Shown: positions 63,930-64,000 of the stretch, piece after piece
Position numbering within the stretch: position 1 is the stretch's first letter
Layout of the letters: every line of letters starts with the position of its first letter
Assembly (NCBI GenBank): GCA_032191485.1
Contig: JAVDOI010000010.1
Location: 10,250,194 to 10,314,193, forward strand
Length of the DNA: 64,000 bases
Direction: 5' to 3'
Origin: Leptoclinus maculatus
Lineage: Eukaryota > Chordata > Actinopteri > Perciformes > Stichaeidae
Position numbers and translations under genes: made by a program
The notes under the pieces: generated by a model
Seen by the model: the letters and a program-made list of their open reading frames with translations, nothing else
Told to the model about the DNA's origin: nothing
Database searches by the model: none

Positions 63930-64000
63930 CTGAAATAAAAAACATATGGATTTGATCCCTGTCTATTACATTATCTCAAGTTCAGATGTTTCAGGGTTGG

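Overview
The window is vertebrate nuclear DNA, almost certainly from a percomorph teleost. Genes are split into short exons with GT-AG introns. Non-coding DNA is full of (CA/TG)n microsatellites. Several dispersed repeats have a form I know from spiny-rayed fish genomes (a family beginning 'gtccagactgaaatatctcaa', a family with a 'cagtggtggaagaagt' end, and hAT and TTAA-flanked miniature elements). There are no operons, CRISPR arrays, tRNA or rRNA genes that I can see.

Layout. 1-1.0 kb: possible last exon of a + strand gene that starts left of the window. 3.7-4.2 kb: a microRNA cluster on the - strand, mir-27 then mir-24 in transcription order, with no recognisable mir-23. 4.2-18.4 kb: gene-poor, with repeats. 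19.0-21.6 kb: a two-coding-exon + strand gene of the PRR16 (Largen)/INSYN1 type, with an unusually long N-terminal region (511 aa). 22-34.6 kb: gene-poor, with a complete non-autonomous hAT transposon at 27.2-28.2 kb. 34.7-38.5 kb: lysyl oxidase family gene, - strand, 7 coding exons, 500 aa. 38.6-45 kb: gene-poor, with two promoter-like or muscle-type motif clusters. 45.0-47.1 kb: nmrk2 (nicotinamide riboside kinase 2), - strand, 7 coding exons, 201 aa. 51.5-56.8 kb: atcay (caytaxin), - strand, 10 coding exons, 343 aa. 61.4 kb to the right edge: the last 8 coding exons of an SLC1 excitatory amino acid transporter, - strand, whose 5' part lies beyond the window.

I rebuilt the four - strand genes and the + strand gene exon by exon. 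Every splice junction has GT/AG ends and the phases add up. The order nmrk2-atcay matches human 19p13.3. A PRR16/INSYN1-type gene near a LOX-type gene recalls PRR16 with LOX (human 5q23) and INSYN1 with LOXL1 (15q24). This suggests a third copy of an ancient duplicated block, including paralogues that I think mammals lack. The genes do not form one pathway. Their likely roles are extracellular matrix cross-linking (LOX), NAD+ salvage in muscle (nmrk2), neuronal trafficking (atcay), glutamate transport (SLC1) and an adaptor-like protein.
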